Below, piece by piece: positions 1 through 9,189 of a DNA stretch of 64,000 bases. Position 1 is the stretch's first letter. Each line of letters opens with the position of its first letter. The DNA is from Rhodanobacter sp. L36 (GTDB taxonomy: Bacteria; Pseudomonadota; Gammaproteobacteria; Xanthomonadales; Rhodanobacteraceae), in assembly GCF_009765755.1 (NCBI RefSeq), contig NZ_LMUV01000011.1, positions 1,033,576 to 1,097,575 on the forward strand. The letters run 5' to 3'. Below the pieces are notes generated by a model, which did not search any database, was not told where the DNA came from, and saw only the letters and a program-made list of their open reading frames with translations. Both the position numbers and the translations under genes were made by a program.

Positions 1-1
1 A

Positions 2-949
2 TCACGTCCACTCGCCGCGAACCGAATCCATTTCGGTCGGCGTACCAATGGCGCGCGCTTCGATGGTCTTGTCGATGCGCTTGATCAAGCCGCTCAGCAC
101 CTTGCCAGGGCCGCATTCAACGATGCGCGTGGCACCACCGGCAGCAAGTGCTTGCACACATTGCATCCACCGAACCGGGAGATACAACTGTTGCTGCAAC
201 GCGCTGCGGATGTCTTCCACCGTGTCATAGCTGCGCGCCTCGGCGTTTTGAATGACCGGTATCGACGGCATCTGCCAATCGATCGACGCCATGCGCTCGC
301 CGAGACGATCCGCCGCGTCGCGCATCAACGCGCAATGCGATGGAACCGATACCGCGAGCTTGATCGCTTTCTTCACACCGAGTTCGGCCAGACGCGCCAA
401 TGCGCGATCAACGGCTTCGGCGTGACCTGCGATCACCAGTTGCCCGGGCGAGTTGAAATTCGCGGGCGATACGACCTGCCCCTGGGCGACTTCTTCGCAC
501 ACAGCAGCGATCTGAGCATCGTCGCCGCCGAGAATCGCTGCCATCGCACCGACACCCGCCGGAACCGCCGACTGCATCAGCCGTCCGCGTTCGGCCACAA
601 GTGCAGCCGCATCGCGCAACGAGAGTGCTTTCGCACAGACCAGCGCGCTGTACTCACCGAGGCTGTGACCCGACAACTGCGACGGTTGCGTACCGCCCAG
701 CTTTTGCCACACACGCCATACCGCCACGCTGGCAGCGAGCAACGCGGGCTGGGTGTTCTCTGTGCGATTGAGCTGGTCTTCGGGACCTTGCATCGCCAGC
801 GTCCACAGATCGATGCCGGCGCCTTGAGAGGCCTCCGCGAATGTCGCTTCGACCTCCTCATGCGCTGCGGCGAGTTCGACGAGCATGCCGACCGATTGCG
901 AGCCTTGCCCGGGAAAGACGAATGCGAGTGCGGCGGCGCTTGAACTCAT
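2..949 (-). CDS. fabD: malonyl-CoA:ACP transacylase
   Basis: Transfers malonyl from CoA to acyl carrier protein, supplying the extender for fatty-acid synthesis in the cytoplasm. The 315-residue protein opens with the family's FPGQGSQ motif (about residues 12-18). The nucleophile Ser96 sits in GHSLG, with Arg121 and His205 (SVPSHCALM) as the other active-site residues. The stop codon is at the very edge of the window, so the gene is complete. The frame extends upstream to about 1003, but ATG 949 puts the N-terminus at the usual family position; ATG 982 is an alternative. It follows fabH on the same strand, as in the classic fab cluster. Very secure call. Confidence 0.97.
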   Translation of the reverse strand: MSSSAAALAFVFPGQGSQSVGMLVELAAAHEEVEATFAEASQGAGIDLWTLAMQGPEDQLNRTENTQPALLAASVAVWRVWQKLGGTQPSQLSGHSLGEYSALVCAKALSLRDAAALVAERGRLMQSAVPAGVGAMAAILGGDDAQIAAVCEEVAQGQVVSPANFNSPGQLVIAGHAEAVDRALARLAELGVKKAIKLAVSVPSHCALMRDAADRLGERMASIDWQMPSIPVIQNAEARSYDTVEDIRSALQQQLYLPVRWMQCVQALAAGGATRIVECGPGKVLSGLIKRIDKTIEARAIGTPTEMDSVRGEWT

Positions 950-1084
950 GGAGACCGGAATTCCCGTGGCGAAAACCGCCATGGTGCCAGCATCGCCGCC
1001 CATACGCAGCTGTATCCGCGTGCACCGTCCACAAAAAGAATGCCGCTAAACGGCGGCATCTCTCATGCGCTTCGTGAAAAGCAA

Positions 1085-2059
1085 TCAGTAACGCAACAAC
1101 GCCGATGCCCAGGTGAAACCACCACCGAACGCTTCGAGCAACAGGTTCTGTCCGCGCTGCACCTTGCCCGAGCGTACCGCGAAATCGAGCGCGAGCGGCA
1201 CCGAGCCCGATGATGTGTTGGCATGTTTGTCGACCGTCACGATGACGCGATCCATCGACATGCTCAGCCGCCTCGCCGTGGCTTCGATGATCCGCAGATT
1301 GGCCTGATGCGGAATCAGCCAGTCGATCTGCGACTCGACCATGCCGGCGGCCTGCAGGGTTTCCTCGACCAGCGAATCGAGCGTCTTCACCGCCACCTTG
1401 AACACTTCGCGGCCGGCCATGCGAATGCGCACGCCATGATTGGGCTCGTCGGTGAAACCAACGGAAACACCGACGGGGTTGTACAGAAGATCCTTGAAAC
1501 CGCCATCGGCGTGCAGGCACGTGGCGTAGATGCCCGGCTCGCTCGATGCCTCAAGCACGACCGCGCCGGCACCGTCGCCGAACAACACGCAGGTTTCGCG
1601 CTCGGTCCAGTCGACCATGCGGGTCAGCGTTTCGGCGCCGATCACCAACACTTTTTTCGACTGCCCGCTGCGGATGAACTTGTCGGCGATACCAAGCGCG
1701 TAGACAAAACCGGAACAGGCCGCGTTGACGTCGAATGCCGCGCAACCGTTGGCGCCGAGGCGATGCTGCACGAGGCAGGCGGTGGAAGGAAAAATGATGT
1801 CCGGCGTCGTCGTGCCCAGCACAATCAGGTCGAGTTCGGATGCCTTGATGCCCGCCGCTTCCAATGCGGCCTGCGCCGCCCGGAAAGCCAGGTCGCCGGT
1901 GGTTTCACCGTCGGCCACGATGTGGCGCTGGCGGATGCCTGTGCGGCTGTGGATCCATTCGTCACTGGTGTCGACGATCTTTTCGAGATCGGCGTTGGTG
2001 ACCACGCGTTCGGGCAAGGCGCTGCCGGTGGCGACGATACGGGCGTAGATCTGGGCCAT
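1085..2059 (-). CDS. fabH: beta-ketoacyl-ACP synthase III (KASIII)
   Basis: Catalyses the first condensation of type II fatty-acid synthesis, acetyl-CoA (or another acyl-CoA) with malonyl-ACP. The 324-residue protein has the Cys-His-Asn triad of the family: Cys115 in AACSGF, His251 in IPHQAN and Asn281 in HANTSSGS. It starts at ATG 2059, lies between rpmF and fabD and is transcribed with them. The usual plsX gene between rpmF and fabH is absent here; only about 155 non-coding bases separate the two. Length and motifs are normal. Confidence 0.97.
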   Translation of the reverse strand: MAQIYARIVATGSALPERVVTNADLEKIVDTSDEWIHSRTGIRQRHIVADGETTGDLAFRAAQAALEAAGIKASELDLIVLGTTTPDIIFPSTACLVQHRLGANGCAAFDVNAACSGFVYALGIADKFIRSGQSKKVLVIGAETLTRMVDWTERETCVLFGDGAGAVVLEASSEPGIYATCLHADGGFKDLLYNPVGVSVGFTDEPNHGVRIRMAGREVFKVAVKTLDSLVEETLQAAGMVESQIDWLIPHQANLRIIEATARRLSMSMDRVIVTVDKHANTSSGSVPLALDFAVRSGKVQRGQNLLLEAFGGGFTWASALLRY

Positions 2060-2214
2060 TCAACTATCCAGCAAGGGAAACATGGGCGGAACGCGAGGAG
2101 CAGCGTTCACGCAACACCGCAACGTTACGTTCCAACGTCGATTAACGCAAAACGGCGCGTCGCCGCGCCGTCTCGCTAGATGGCATCCGGAACCGCGAAG
2201 GCCCGGGTCTGCAA

Positions 2215-2409
2215 TCAATCTTCGACCGACACCGCGCCTTTGGTCTCGATGACTTTTTTGCCGCGGTAGTAGCCGTCCTTGGTGACGTGGTGGCGCAGAT
2301 GCACCTCGCCGCTGGTCGGGTCGGTGGAAAGCTGCACGGTCTTCAACGCATCGTGCGAACGACGCATGCCGCGGGTGGACGGGGTACGGCGGCTCTTGGC
2401 AACGGCCAT
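2215..2409 (-). CDS. rpmF: 50S ribosomal protein bL32
   Basis: Small basic protein of the large ribosomal subunit, 64 residues. It begins with the typical [12 protein letters not shown]-terminus followed by a conserved basic stretch and a C-terminal half containing [14 protein letters not shown]. The zinc-binding cysteines of some bL32 proteins are absent, as in most proteobacterial versions. It follows yceD on the same strand with 71 bases between, the usual yceD-rpmF pairing. The roughly 155 bases between its stop and fabH contain no gene. Confidence 0.97.
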   Translation of the reverse strand: MAVAKSRRTPSTRGMRRSHDALKTVQLSTDPTSGEVHLRHHVTKDGYYRGKKVIETKGAVSVED

Positions 2410-2480
2410 GGCATTTCTCCAACGGAAACTTTGATGATCTGGATCGACATGACCTGGATCGAAGGATCCGGGTCGGTGGT

Positions 2481-2999
2481 TTACTTCCTCAGTTCGCGCA
2501 ATATCGCGAACGGATTTTCCGAGCGCCCCTCGCCGGTGGAATCTTCTTCCGGCGAGTGGCCTGTCACTTCGTCGGGCAGGCTGCTGTCCGGATTGACCGG
2601 AACCAGCGGCAGCACCAACAGCAATTCGTCTTCAATCACATCAGCCGGCTTCAACCGGCCATCCTCGGGCACCAGCAGCGGTTCGCAATCCGGTGGCAGG
2701 CCGGCTTCGTCGCGCTCCGACCTGATCAGGCCCAGTCGCGTATCCACTTCAACCGGCAACACAAATGGCTCAAGTGTGCGCTGGCAGGTCAACGTCAGCG
2801 ATGCCCGCGCGCGAACATGGACATAGTCGGTGCCGAGGCTGTCGCGCCCGAAATCCAACTCGAAATGCACAAGACCATCGGTACCAGCCAGTGCCTCGCG
2901 CAAGCGTGACATGGCCGCGATGGGCAACGTTCCTTCGAATAAACGCCGCGCCGAGACCATGCGCCAAGCGTCCACGGACTCTGGCAGTGTCACGGACAT
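2481..2999 (-). CDS. yceD: YceD/DUF177 family protein
   Basis: DUF177 protein, 172 residues from ATG 2999 (an upstream TTG at 3008 is possible). In E. coli yceD precedes rpmF and related plant proteins are linked to 23S rRNA accumulation; the molecular role remains unsettled. The sequence shows the family's conserved Cys-containing strand ([10 protein letters not shown]) and an acidic C-terminal half ([19 protein letters not shown]). The adjacency to rpmF on one side and the Maf/YceF gene nearby reproduces the E. coli yceF-yceD-rpmF neighbourhood, although here the maf gene is divergent. Confidence 0.9.
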   Translation of the reverse strand: MSVTLPESVDAWRMVSARRLFEGTLPIAAMSRLREALAGTDGLVHFELDFGRDSLGTDYVHVRARASLTLTCQRTLEPFVLPVEVDTRLGLIRSERDEAGLPPDCEPLLVPEDGRLKPADVIEDELLLVLPLVPVNPDSSLPDEVTGHSPEEDSTGEGRSENPFAILRELRK

Positions 3000-3144
3000 A
3001 ATCGACAAATTTTAGTTTTGAAGCCGCTTCAAGTCAACCCGCGTGGCGCTTCAGGCGATGGCTACGGACCAAACGGAGGGGTATTTTGCCTGATCGCCCG
3101 GCAATACGGCAGACTCAATCCTTCTTCATTGCGAGCTGCTACCT

Positions 3145-3600
3145 GTGAATGTCTATCTGCCGCTCGGCATCATCGTGCTGCTGGTTCTAGTCGTTGTCCC
3201 CGTGGGTTGGGCGCTGTGGCGGCGGCGACGCCAAGGGCATAGCGGCGGCAGCCTGCAAAATTTGCTCGACCTCGCCGACCTCCTCGAAGCCGACCTCAAG
3301 ACGTGCCGCACCGGCCTGCAACAGGCGCATGCCGTAATGTCGCTCAACCCCGACCTGCCCGCCGCTAGCGAACAGGAGGCCCGTCTCGCTATCGACGGCG
3401 GACTTCGCGCGCTGCTGCAGCAACGGTTGTGGATACGTGACCGCTCGCCAAGCGCGAGCCAGCATGAGCTGAACGAGGCTGCTGCCTCCATGCGTGATAC
3501 GCGCGATCGCCTGCAGCCGCTTCTGCAGGCACTCAACCAGGCGCAGATCGATCTGAACAGCGCCATGCGCGACCACATCCAGCGCGAAACCGATTCGTGA
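3145..3600 (+). CDS. hypothetical single-pass membrane protein
   Basis: 151 residues starting at GTG 3145. Residues about 5-24 form one hydrophobic membrane segment followed by an RRRR stop-transfer cluster, so the remainder is probably cytoplasmic. That part is Leu/Gln/Ala-rich and helical, likely coiled-coil (about residues 36-60 and 108-145). It overlaps the next gene by four bases (GTGA), so it is translationally coupled to maf. I do not recognise a named family; the call rests on open reading frame, coding bias and tight coupling. Confidence 0.75.
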   Translation: MNVYLPLGIIVLLVLVVVPVGWALWRRRRQGHSGGSLQNLLDLADLLEADLKTCRTGLQQAHAVMSLNPDLPAASEQEARLAIDGGLRALLQQRLWIRDRSPSASQHELNEAAASMRDTRDRLQPLLQALNQAQIDLNSAMRDHIQRETDS

Positions 3601-4196
3601 GCGACGCCGGCACGCACGCGCCGCGCATCGTGCTTGCATCGACCTCAAGCTATCGCGCCGACCTGCTGCGCCGGCTGACGCTGGTGTTCGAGCAACGGGC
3701 ACCTGGCACGGATGAAACTTCCAAACCGAACGAAAAATCGGGCGACCGAGCCTTGCGACTGGCCATCGCGAAGGCACAGGACGTAGCAGGTGATTTCAAC
3801 GACGCACTGATCATGGGCTCCGATCAGGTTGCCGAACTCGATGGCTTGATCCTCGACAAACCCGGCAGTGTCGCGAATGCCCGCGCGCAGCTTGTCGCCA
3901 GTTCGGGACGCGAGGTTATTTTTCACACGGCGTTGTGCCTTTTCGATACCCGCGATGGCCAGCGACATACGCACGTCGATCAAACCCGCGTGCGGTTCCG
4001 GCGGCTCGATGACGAAGAGATCACTCGCTATGTCGATCACGAGCAACCGCTGGATTGCGCCGGCAGCTTCAAATGCGAAGGCCTCGGCATCAGCCTGTTC
4101 GAATCCATCGACAACCAGGATCCTACTGCGTTGATTGGCCTGCCACTGATCGCACTGACTCGCCTGTTGCGGAAGTGTGGCGTGCATCTGCCATGA
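3597..4196 (+). CDS. Maf/YceF-type nucleoside triphosphate pyrophosphatase
   Basis: Maf proteins hydrolyse non-canonical or modified NTPs to the monophosphate; the YceF branch prefers 7-methyl-GTP. The 199-residue protein begins at GTG 3597 and shows the N-terminal phosphate-binding motif (IVLASTSSYRADLL), the catalytic SDQVAELDG region (about residues 64-72), FHTALCLF and the C-terminal IGLPLIALTRLL segment. The YceF assignment is inferred from the nearby yceD-rpmF genes and the STSSYR variant of the motif. The stop overlaps the earliest possible start of the downstream MoxR gene. Confidence 0.9.
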   Translation: MSDAGTHAPRIVLASTSSYRADLLRRLTLVFEQRAPGTDETSKPNEKSGDRALRLAIAKAQDVAGDFNDALIMGSDQVAELDGLILDKPGSVANARAQLVASSGREVIFHTALCLFDTRDGQRHTHVDQTRVRFRRLDDEEITRYVDHEQPLDCAGSFKCEGLGISLFESIDNQDPTALIGLPLIALTRLLRKCGVHLP

Positions 4197-4264
4197 GATC
4201 GCCGACCGACGGATACACTCACAGCCAAGACGCTGCCTCACATTCCACGGATGCTCTCCAGACC

Positions 4265-5203
4265 ATGCCCGATACCCCGCTTCGCGACGAAACCTTGCGT
4301 CAACGACTCGACGCCGCCATGGCGCAGGTCAACCAGGTACTGCTGGGCAAACCGCGTCAGGTGAAGTTGTCGTTTACTTGCCTTATCGCCGGCGGACATC
4401 TTCTGCTGGAAGACGTGCCCGGCGTCGGCAAGACCACGCTCGCCCACGCGCTCGCCGCGAGCTTTGCGCTGGAATTTCAGCGCGTGCAGTTCACCAGCGA
4501 CCTGCTGCCGTCGGACATCATCGGCGTGAGCGTGTACGAGCGCGAGTCAGGCGAGTTCCGTTTTCATCCGGGGCCGATCTTCACCGGCCTGCTGCTTGCC
4601 GATGAAATCAACCGCGCCAGCCCGAAAACGCAGAGCGCGCTACTCGAAGCCATGGCCGAGGACCAAGTCACGATAGACGGTCAGACGCATGCGCTGGCGC
4701 AACCGTTTTTCGTGGTGGCCACCCAGAATCCGCTCGACCTCAACGGCACGTTTCCGCTACCGGACTCGCAGCTCGACCGTTTCATGCTGCGATTGTCACT
4801 GGATTATCCGGACGCCACGGCGGAACGCGCACTGCTCGTGGGCAACGATCGCCGCGAACTGCTCGCACAGCTGACGCCGCATCTCGATGGCCCGGCGTTG
4901 ATCGCACTACGTCGACAGGCGCAAGCAGTCACCGCCAGTGCATCGCTGCTCGATTATCTGCAGGCGCTTTTGTCCGCGAGTCGCCGCCATGCGGATATCC
5001 GCATTGGCCTGTCGCCGCGTGCGGGACTCGCGCTGCTTGGTGCGGCTCGCGCCTGGGCACTGCTCAGCGAACGGAGCTATGTGTTGCCAGAAGATATCCA
5101 GGCGCTGTTCGTTCCATTGGCAGCGCATCGCCTGCTGCCTGCGCGCGGCGGCAACGGCGATCATCTCGCGCGGCAACTGCTGGCCGAGGTCGCGGTGGAT
5201 TGA
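4265..5203 (+). CDS. MoxR family AAA+ ATPase
   Basis: MoxR ATPases act as chaperone-like factors, usually encoded beside DUF58 proteins. The 312-residue protein from ATG 4265 has Walker A GVGKTT (about residues 53-58), Walker B LLADEINRA (about 110-118), the sensor region ATQNPLDLNGTFPLPDSQLDRF and a C-terminal lid domain. An earlier in-frame ATG at 4193 overlaps the maf stop; neither start has a strong ribosome site, so 4193 cannot be excluded. Its stop overlaps the DUF58 start (TGATG), showing an operon with DUF58 and the transglutaminase gene. Confidence 0.93.
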   Translation: MPDTPLRDETLRQRLDAAMAQVNQVLLGKPRQVKLSFTCLIAGGHLLLEDVPGVGKTTLAHALAASFALEFQRVQFTSDLLPSDIIGVSVYERESGEFRFHPGPIFTGLLLADEINRASPKTQSALLEAMAEDQVTIDGQTHALAQPFFVVATQNPLDLNGTFPLPDSQLDRFMLRLSLDYPDATAERALLVGNDRRELLAQLTPHLDGPALIALRRQAQAVTASASLLDYLQALLSASRRHADIRIGLSPRAGLALLGAARAWALLSERSYVLPEDIQALFVPLAAHRLLPARGGNGDHLARQLLAEVAVD

Positions 5204-6156
5204 TGCGCGGCATCCTGCAGCGCATACAAACTCTGGCCGAACGCCGGCTGCCGGCGCTCACTCGTTATCGTCGCGCCGAAAGCGTGCCGATCGAACTTCA
5301 CCGTCGACGCATCTACATCGTACCGAGCGGCTTTGGAGCCGGTTTTTCCGTGCTGTTGCTGGTGATGCTGGTCGGCGCACTGAACTACGCCAACAATGCT
5401 TCGTTACTGCTCACTTGCCTGCTCGGCGCCGCAAGCGCGGCGAGCATGCTGGTGACGTTTCGCACTCTCGACGGTTTACGGCTAAGCCATATTCACGCCG
5501 GACAAGCTGTCGCCGGCGAAGCGCTGGAACTCACGCTGACGTTCGAATCCGCGCGCACGCGCCAGGCGATCCGTCTTGATCTGGATGGCCAATCGATACC
5601 CTTCGCGCTGTCGCCCTCTCTCGCTGTCGGCATCAAAGTCCACATGGCCACGACGCAGCGCGGCTGGCATCCAATACCTCGTCTCAGGCTATGGAGCAGT
5701 TGGCCGCTGGGTATGTTTCGAGCGTGGAGCTGGCTGCATCCGGATCAGCAAGTGCTGGTGTGGCCGCGGCCTGAAACGGAAGGCCCACCGCCGCGCGGCG
5801 CGTCTGATGATGCGCGTCACATGCGACTGCATCGCGGCGATGAACTCGCTGCATTGCGCGACTATCGCGCCGGAGACCCCCAACGTCACATCGCGTGGAA
5901 GGCCAGCGCGCGTTATTCGAACCTGTTGGTGAAGGATTTCGAGCAACCGCAGAGTCGGCCCCAATGGGAACTGGACTGGCGGCAACTCGGCGGACTCGAC
6001 AACGAAACGCGCATCGCGCGCCTGGCACGCTGGGTGGACGAAGCGCATACGCAACGGCGCAATTACAGCCTGTGGCTGCCGGGCGACGAAATCGCCAGCG
6101 GTGGCGGCCCGCTGCATTACGCACACTGCATGAGTGCTTTGGCGCAGCTGCCGTGA
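5203..6156 (+). CDS. DUF58 domain protein
   Basis: 317-residue membrane-anchored DUF58 protein, the standard partner of MoxR. Residues about 40-85 hold two hydrophobic membrane segments (FGAGFSVLLLVMLVGAL and the following LLLTCLLGAAS). The conserved DUF58 core motif region (GDELAALRDYRAGDPQRHIAWKAS) lies around residues 208-230, where VWA-like folds bind partner proteins. It starts at ATG 5203 within TGATG of moxR and overlaps the next gene by four bases. A role in envelope assembly or maturation with the MoxR ATPase is inference. Confidence 0.92.
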   Translation: MRGILQRIQTLAERRLPALTRYRRAESVPIELHRRRIYIVPSGFGAGFSVLLLVMLVGALNYANNASLLLTCLLGAASAASMLVTFRTLDGLRLSHIHAGQAVAGEALELTLTFESARTRQAIRLDLDGQSIPFALSPSLAVGIKVHMATTQRGWHPIPRLRLWSSWPLGMFRAWSWLHPDQQVLVWPRPETEGPPPRGASDDARHMRLHRGDELAALRDYRAGDPQRHIAWKASARYSNLLVKDFEQPQSRPQWELDWRQLGGLDNETRIARLARWVDEAHTQRRNYSLWLPGDEIASGGGPLHYAHCMSALAQLP

Positions 6157-8132
6157 ATTTCAATTTCTTCTCGAAAAAGAAAGTCGAGCCGCCGGTCGGC
6201 GAGCGCGTGTTCGATCTGCTCGCGATCACCATGCTGTTCGTGATCGGCATGCACGCGACCCACGTTCCCTGGTGGCTCAGCGTTGCGCTGGTGATGATCC
6301 TCGGCTGGCGCTGGTGGCAGCGGCGGCAGCGCGACGGCAGCGTTCCCGGCTGGCTCAAGTTGCCCGCGCTGGCCTTGCTGACGCTCGCCGTCATCGTCCA
6401 CTACGGCAATATCTTCGGGCGCGAGCCGGGCACGGCGCTGGCGGTAGGTTTGCTTGTGCTGAAACTGCTGGAGACCGAAACCGCGCGCGATGCGCGTGTC
6501 GGCATCAGCTTCGCGTGCTTCGCGCTCATGGCGGCGTTGCTGTTCGATCAGACCATGCTGGCGACCTTTGTGGTTGCATTGGGTTTGCTGCCCGCACTGG
6601 CGACGTTGCGCGCGCTTGAGCCTGCGCAGGCGCCGATCGCTTTTCGGCATTCGATTCTTGCAAGCGGTTTGTTGCTGGTCGCCGCGTTGCCGCTGGCGTT
6701 GCTGTCTTTCGTTCTGGTGCCCCGGCTGGGATCGCCGTTGTGGGGTACACCTTCGAATGGAGCGGCCAGCACAGGATTGAGCGATTCGATGTCGCCCGGC
6801 GATTTCATCGACCTGCTCACCGATGATCACCCGGCGATGCGCGTCAGTTTCGGGGATCGGCCGCCGCCGCCGAACCTGCGTTATTTCCGCGCCTATGTGA
6901 TGTGGAACTACGATGGCCGCAACTGGCGTTATGCTGGAGGCAGGCGCGCACTGACGCAGCCTGCGGCGCTTGAAGCGACCAGGTCGATTGCCTATCGCAT
7001 CAGCCTTGAGCCAACCCAGCAACGCATTCTTCCAACGCTCGATGTGCCGTTGGCCGCACCGGCGCAGGCGAGCCTTCGGCCCGATCGTGAAGTTGTCGCC
7101 GATCGGCCGATCAACGACCCAGTCACCTACGATCTTCACTCGGCGCTGCATTACAGACTTCAACCGATCCTCGACGACGCAACACGCGTCGCGGGTTTGC
7201 GCCTGCCCGATCGTTTCAATCCGCGCACGCTCGACTTGGGCGCCCAATGGCGACAGCGCTACGGCGCTGACGACGAGGCGATCATCCGCGCCGGACTAGC
7301 GCTCTTCCACGATGGTGGTTTTCGCTACACGCTCGCGCCCGCGCCACTGGGCCGCGATGCGATGGACGATTTCCTGTTCGAAACGCATGAAGGATTCTGC
7401 GAACACTATTCATCCGCCTTCACGATACTCATGCGCGCCGCCGGTATTCCTGCACGCGTCGTCACGGGTTATCAGGGCGGTTACTGGAATGCGCTCGGCA
7501 ACTATCTGCTGGTACGCAACTCCGACGCCCACGCATGGAGCGAGGTGTGGCTCGCCGGCCGCGGATGGGTTCGCGTCGATCCGACGGCGGCGGTCCGGCC
7601 GGAACGCGTGACGCTTGGCGCTGCTGCGGCAGCTGGTGATCAGGAGGCCTGGTATCGCAGCGGCTGGATTCAGGGCTTGCAGAATCACTGGGACATCGTC
7701 AACCGCTGGTGGGATCAAGGCGTTGTTGGTTTCAACGCGCTACGCCAGCGCGGGTTGCTTACGCCGTTCGGTATCCACGATACGGACACGACGACGCTGG
7801 GCATCCTGCTGGCGATCGGCAGCGTACTGTTTATTGGCATCGGGCTGGCTTGGGCGCTACTTCGACGCCAGCCACGCGATCCGCTTCGTGCGGCCATGCG
7901 TGAGCTGGAGCGCAAGCTGGCAAGTCGCGGCGTCAAGCGTCGATCTGGCGAGGGACCAAAGCACTATCTGAGTCGCGCCGCGCGTTCACTGTCGGCGCAA
8001 CGTGAAGAACTTGCGACGCTTGCACGCTTTTATCTGGAACTGCGTTACACCCATGACGAACCGCCGACTGAATCAGTAAAAATGTTTCATCGAATGGTTC
8101 GGGATTTTCGACCGGCCGGCGTGGTCAAATGA
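6153..8132 (+). CDS. DUF3488/transglutaminase-like membrane protein (TgpA type)
   Basis: 659 residues from GTG 6153, which overlaps the DUF58 stop. The first ~200 residues contain a cluster of membrane segments (DUF3488), followed by a periplasmic transglutaminase-like domain with a complete catalytic triad: Cys416 in EGFCEHYSS, His460 in DAHAWSEVW and Asp476 in VRVDPTAA. One more membrane helix lies at about 545-565 before a cytoplasmic DUF4129-like tail. This matches Pseudomonas TgpA, an essential periplasmic protein thought to crosslink or modify envelope proteins. The whole reading frame extends upstream into DUF58, but that part is in another frame from the real upstream gene. Confidence 0.93.
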   Translation: MNFNFFSKKKVEPPVGERVFDLLAITMLFVIGMHATHVPWWLSVALVMILGWRWWQRRQRDGSVPGWLKLPALALLTLAVIVHYGNIFGREPGTALAVGLLVLKLLETETARDARVGISFACFALMAALLFDQTMLATFVVALGLLPALATLRALEPAQAPIAFRHSILASGLLLVAALPLALLSFVLVPRLGSPLWGTPSNGAASTGLSDSMSPGDFIDLLTDDHPAMRVSFGDRPPPPNLRYFRAYVMWNYDGRNWRYAGGRRALTQPAALEATRSIAYRISLEPTQQRILPTLDVPLAAPAQASLRPDREVVADRPINDPVTYDLHSALHYRLQPILDDATRVAGLRLPDRFNPRTLDLGAQWRQRYGADDEAIIRAGLALFHDGGFRYTLAPAPLGRDAMDDFLFETHEGFCEHYSSAFTILMRAAGIPARVVTGYQGGYWNALGNYLLVRNSDAHAWSEVWLAGRGWVRVDPTAAVRPERVTLGAAAAAGDQEAWYRSGWIQGLQNHWDIVNRWWDQGVVGFNALRQRGLLTPFGIHDTDTTTLGILLAIGSVLFIGIGLAWALLRRQPRDPLRAAMRELERKLASRGVKRRSGEGPKHYLSRAARSLSAQREELATLARFYLELRYTHDEPPTESVKMFHRMVRDFRPAGVVK

Positions 8133-8178
8133 ACACAGACGCGAAGGTGCACACCTTCGTCCACGATGGAGAAACGAC

Positions 8179-8772
8179 ATGTCCTTGTACCGTCCTCTGA
8201 CCCTCGCTGCTGCACTGGCCTTGCTGGCCGGTTGCGCGAGCATTCCAACGCCTCTCGTAGGCAATTACACGGACGTGTCGACCACCAGCGCGCAGCAGGG
8301 CGGTGCCGGTGGCACGCACGTGCGCTGGGGCGGACAGATCATCAAGACCGAACCTGGCGAGGCGCAAACCTGCTTCTACCTGATGGCACGTCCGCTCGAC
8401 AGCCAGGCGCGTCCGGAAGGTGGCAATACCGGCGACAACCAGGGTCGCTTCGTCGCATGCCGCAGCGGCTTCTACGATCCGGAAGTCTTCATGCGCGGAC
8501 GCGAAGTGACGGTGACCGGAACCCTGCACGGCACAGTGTCGGAAAAAGTCGGCGACTACGATTACGCCTATCCGCGCGTCGAGGCTGACGTCGTCTACCT
8601 GTGGCCCAAGCGACCGATCATGGTCGACTACCCCGGGTACTACGATCCGTTCTGGGGCCCGGGCTGGGGTCCGGGATATTACGGTTACGGCGGCTTTGGT
8701 GGTTGGGGCGGCGGTTACTGGGGCGGCGGCGGTCGCCGGGTGATCGTGGTGCGTCCACCTCCACACAAGTAA
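8179..8772 (+). CDS. Slp family outer-membrane lipoprotein
   Basis: 197 residues with a lipoprotein signal peptide (LALLAGC, Cys18 lipidated). The body matches the Slp (starvation/stationary-phase lipoprotein) family: IPTPLVGNYTDVS near the N-terminus, VRWGGQIIKTEP and a YAYPRVEADVVYLWPKR segment. The C-terminus is a low-complexity Tyr/Gly/Trp-rich tail (about residues 152-185) ending in a short basic stretch. Slp-like proteins are expressed under starvation; function is unknown. It stands alone with a strong terminator just downstream. Confidence 0.9.
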   Translation: MSLYRPLTLAAALALLAGCASIPTPLVGNYTDVSTTSAQQGGAGGTHVRWGGQIIKTEPGEAQTCFYLMARPLDSQARPEGGNTGDNQGRFVACRSGFYDPEVFMRGREVTVTGTLHGTVSEKVGDYDYAYPRVEADVVYLWPKRPIMVDYPGYYDPFWGPGWGPGYYGYGGFGGWGGGYWGGGGRRVIVVRPPPHK

Positions 8773-8783
8773 ACGTTCAAAAG

Positions 8784-8807
8784 AAGCCGGCGCAAGCCGG
8801 CTTTTTT
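8784..8807 (+). terminator. rho-independent terminator after slp-like gene
   Basis: AAGCCGG at 8784-8790 pairs with CCGGCTT at 8797-8803 across a six-base loop and is followed by a run of T. It lies 12 bases past the lipoprotein stop. Confidence 0.9.
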
Positions 8808-8828
8808 ATTCCATGAGAGAGCCATTCG

Positions 8829-9173
8829 TCAGCCCGGCGGCCAATGCATCGAGCGACCGGCGAGCAGATGCACATGCAGATGAAACACCGTCTGCCCGCC
8901 ATGCTCGTTGCAGTTGATCACCGTGCGATAGCCCTGCTCCGCAAAACCCTCGCGCTTCGCATAGTCGGCTGCAGCGAGCAGCAAGTTTCCAAGCAGCGTT
9001 GCATCCGATGGGATCGCATCATTGAGCGTGGCCATAGCGTGCTTCGGAATGAACAACACGTGCACCGGCGCCTGCGGATTCAGATCGCGGAAGGCCAGCA
9101 CGTCATCGTTCTCGTAGACGATATCGGCAGGTATTTCGCGCCGGATGATCTTGCCGAAGATGGTGTCGCCCAT
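8829..9173 (-). CDS. HIT family nucleotide hydrolase (HinT-like)
   Basis: 114-residue histidine-triad protein; HinT-type members hydrolyse AMP-lysine and other adenosine phosphoramidates. The catalytic triad motif HLHVHLL is near residues 95-101. FGKIIRREIPADIVYENDDVLAFRD and HVLFIPK match the bacterial HinT branch. ATG 9173 is chosen over the upstream frame extension (to 9269) because it gives the standard MGDTIFGKI N-terminus. The next gene upstream, a GNAT acetyltransferase, ends 17 bases before it. Confidence 0.94.
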   Translation of the reverse strand: MGDTIFGKIIRREIPADIVYENDDVLAFRDLNPQAPVHVLFIPKHAMATLNDAIPSDATLLGNLLLAAADYAKREGFAEQGYRTVINCNEHGGQTVFHLHVHLLAGRSMHWPPG

Positions 9174-9189
9174 GCCTGCACTCCTGCTT

